DNA of 64,000 nucleotides from the NCBI RefSeq assembly GCF_900155605.1, contig NZ_LT707420.1:398290-462289 (forward strand), given 5' to 3'. Positions within the stretch are counted from its first letter, which is position 1; every line of letters starts with the position of its first letter. This DNA comes from Actinomyces marseillensis (GTDB taxonomy: Bacteria > Actinomycetota > Actinomycetes > Actinomycetales > Actinomycetaceae). Below are positions 62,551 through 64,000 of this stretch, one piece after another. The position numbers and the translations under genes were made by a program. The notes below the pieces were generated by a model that had not been told where the DNA came from, searched no databases, and saw nothing but the letters and a program-made list of their open reading frames with translations.

Positions 62551-63291
62551 ATGACTACTCCACTGCAGCAGGGCGCAAGCGCGCCAGACGCACCCAACGC
62601 ATCCACGGCCTCGGGAATGATCGTTCGCGGGCTGACAAAAACCTACCAGCGAGGCGGAAACACGGTTTACGCACTCGCGGGAGTAAGCCTCTCGATCCCT
62701 CAGGGGAGCCAACTGGCCATCATGGGACCCTCAGGATGCGGTAAAACGACCTTGCTGCACTGCCTCGCGGGGGTTCTTCGCCCGACTTCGGGAAGCATCA
62801 TGCTCGACGGTACCGAATTGGCGGCGACGAGTGAGGGGGCGATCTCGCAACTGCGGCTGCGCAATTTTGGTTTTGTCTTCCAAGACGGTCAGCTCCTCCC
62901 CGAGCTGCCATGCCAAGAGAATGTTGCGATGCCGCTCATGCTGGCGGGAGTGTCGCGCAAGAACGCGGTCTCTCAAGCGCAGCAGATCCTGATGAATCTG
63001 GGGCTGGATGGTGCAGGCCCCTACCGTCCGGGGCAACTTTCCGGCGGGCAAGCACAACGCGTCGCTATTGGGCGCGCGCTCATCACTCACCCCAAAGTCG
63101 TCTTTGCTGACGAACCAACGGGCGCGCTGGACCAGGGGACGGGGGCTGAAGTCATGAGCGTCCTGACAGGAGCGTGCTCGGCGACGGGTGCCAGTCTGAT
63201 CTTGGTCACCCACGATCCTTCAGTTGCGGCGCGCCTCCCGCATGAAATCCACATGCGCGACGGCTTGATCGATCAGCAGGTGTCTCGATGA
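62551..63291 (+). CDS. ABC transporter ATP-binding protein (MacB/LolD type)
   Basis: A 246-residue nucleotide-binding subunit: Walker A GPSGCGKTTLLHCLAG, Q-loop FVFQDGQLLPEL, signature LSGGQAQRVAIGRAL, Walker B KVVFADEPTGALD, and His VTHDP. The MacB/LolD group exports peptides or lipoproteins. It overlaps the permease gene by 4 nt. CACACT ends 6 nt before the ATG with no Shine-Dalgarno, a leaderless pattern. Confidence 0.92.
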   Translation: MTTPLQQGASAPDAPNASTASGMIVRGLTKTYQRGGNTVYALAGVSLSIPQGSQLAIMGPSGCGKTTLLHCLAGVLRPTSGSIMLDGTELAATSEGAISQLRLRNFGFVFQDGQLLPELPCQENVAMPLMLAGVSRKNAVSQAQQILMNLGLDGAGPYRPGQLSGGQAQRVAIGRALITHPKVVFADEPTGALDQGTGAEVMSVLTGACSATGASLILVTHDPSVAARLPHEIHMRDGLIDQQVSR

Positions 63292-64000
63292 GCGCAACAC
63301 TGACCGCAGCCAAGGCAACGTTGCGTTCGCGTGACCGCGCGACAACAATCCTGACGGTTCTTGCTTTCGCTTTCCCGCATGCGATTTTGCTGAGCGTCAC
63401 AGGAGGGGTGTGCGCATTTGTCTCTCGCGCAAGTAACCCACCGGCCGGTTTCAGCGATGTCGCAACCTTCTACGTGGTGATGGCGTGTTTTGCTGCAACG
63501 CTGATGACTGTCCCGATCCTCTCGATGGGTGGTGCGGCAGCGCGCCTGGGGCTGAGTCGCAGAGCGCGTGACCTTGCTGTACTGAGACTCATCGGCTTAA
63601 AACCGGGGCAAACTCGCCTTGCTTGCGTCATCGAGACCGCGGTTTATGCGCTGGTCGGTGTTGTTGCGGGTTCGCTGCTGTACGCAGCGTGCTTACCCGG
63701 ATGGAGTTTCGTTTCTTTCCAGGGCGTAGCCTTGAGCGTCGGCGAGATGTGGGTCGGTCCCCTGATCCTCATTGCCGAGGCCGCGCTGATGATGGTCCTT
63801 GCAGCTGCCTCCGCGATGCTTGCGATGCGTCGCGTGGTCGTCACGCCTCTAGGAGTGAGCCGAAGAAGCGATGTGTCGAAGGTGTCTCCCGTGGGGCTGG
63901 GCATCATGGTCGCCCTCATGGTCGTCTGGCTCTTTATTGGTGGAACCATCTGGAATGCAGGAATTGCTATCGGCTTGTCGGTGCTATTGGGATTCATGGG
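63288..64000 (+). CDS. FtsX-like ABC permease, N-terminal part
   Basis: The partner permease of the ABC pair, cut by the window end. ATG 63288 overlaps the ATPase stop (ATGA). The visible 237 residues hold hydrophobic segments near 20-46, 62-80, 115-135, 150-178 and 210-230 and the FtsX-type coupling stretch RRARDLAVLRLIGLKPGQT. No stop occurs before the end. It belongs to the same exporter as the ATPase. Confidence 0.88.
   Translation, partial: MSATLTAAKATLRSRDRATTILTVLAFAFPHAILLSVTGGVCAFVSRASNPPAGFSDVATFYVVMACFAATLMTVPILSMGGAAARLGLSRRARDLAVLRLIGLKPGQTRLACVIETAVYALVGVVAGSLLYAACLPGWSFVSFQGVALSVGEMWVGPLILIAEAALMMVLAAASAMLAMRRVVVTPLGVSRRSDVSKVSPVGLGIMVALMVVWLFIGGTIWNAGIAIGLSVLLGFM

Overview
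The window is a stretch of an actinobacterial chromosome carrying the replication origin. Gene content, WhiB and DciA (DUF721) proteins, a DLW-39 peptide, DUF3566, a GlxR-type Crp regulator and TANNNT -10 boxes placed 6-7 nt before ATG starts all point to Actinobacteria. Gene order resembles Mycobacterium in several blocks, but the moderately high GC and the mix of genes suggest Actinomycetaceae (Schaalia/Actinomyces-like). That family-level call is inference. No insertion sequence, prophage, integrase or CRISPR array was seen.

Layout. 0-3.8 kb (+): two YbjN-family genes translationally coupled to an MrfA/YprA-type DEAH helicase. 3.9-8.3 kb (-): a compact Tad/Flp pilus-like operon (CpaE-like, TadA ATPase, fused TadB-TadC, DUF4244 pilin, TadE, second TadE-like), the classic actinobacterial 'helicase/secretion neighbourhood'. 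8.4-12.7 kb (+): HAD phosphatase, two membrane proteins and an alpha/beta hydrolase lacking its nucleophile. 12.9-17.7 kb: Crp/GlxR regulator, DUF4177 peptide, WhiB, bifunctional PBP, metallophosphoesterase, tRNA-Pro. 17.8-22.3 kb: glutamine amidotransferase, GCS2 ligase, BASS transporter, YwiC-like and holin-4-like membrane proteins. 22.3-27.7 kb: two related GxSxG hydrolase loci bracketing purB, one paired with a WXG100-like protein. 27.8-32.4 kb: LAxTG surface protein, then csoR-copZ-copA. 32.5-41.1 kb: DUF2079 and GT2 genes, DUF5926, TetR/hydrolase divergon, HAD, serS, lipid kinase. 41.4-52.1 kb (-): tRNA-Ala, DLW-39, tRNA-Ile, DUF3566, gyrA, gyrB, dciA, recF, dnaN, dnaA. 52.4-58.4 kb (+): rpmH, rnpA, yidD, yidC, jag, rsmG, parA, parB. 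58.5-64 kb: HAD, ddl-aminotransferase operon, MgtC protein, ABC transporter running off the end.

How it fits together. oriC lies on both sides of dnaA; transcription diverges from it (dnaA to gyrA leftward, rpmH to parB rightward). Three perfect parS sites lie within 1.5 kb of each other in and around parB, so replication start and segregation loading are about 5-6 kb apart. The copper cassette is self-regulated through an operator nested in the csoR promoter.

Most unusual points: a CopA pump whose metal-binding HMA domain sits inside the cytosolic ATP-binding region; paired GxSxG hydrolase loci with a WXG-like partner; a parS embedded in a 44-bp perfect palindrome after parB; a probable frameshift at the end of the DUF2079 gene; and a recurring leaderless-promoter signature.
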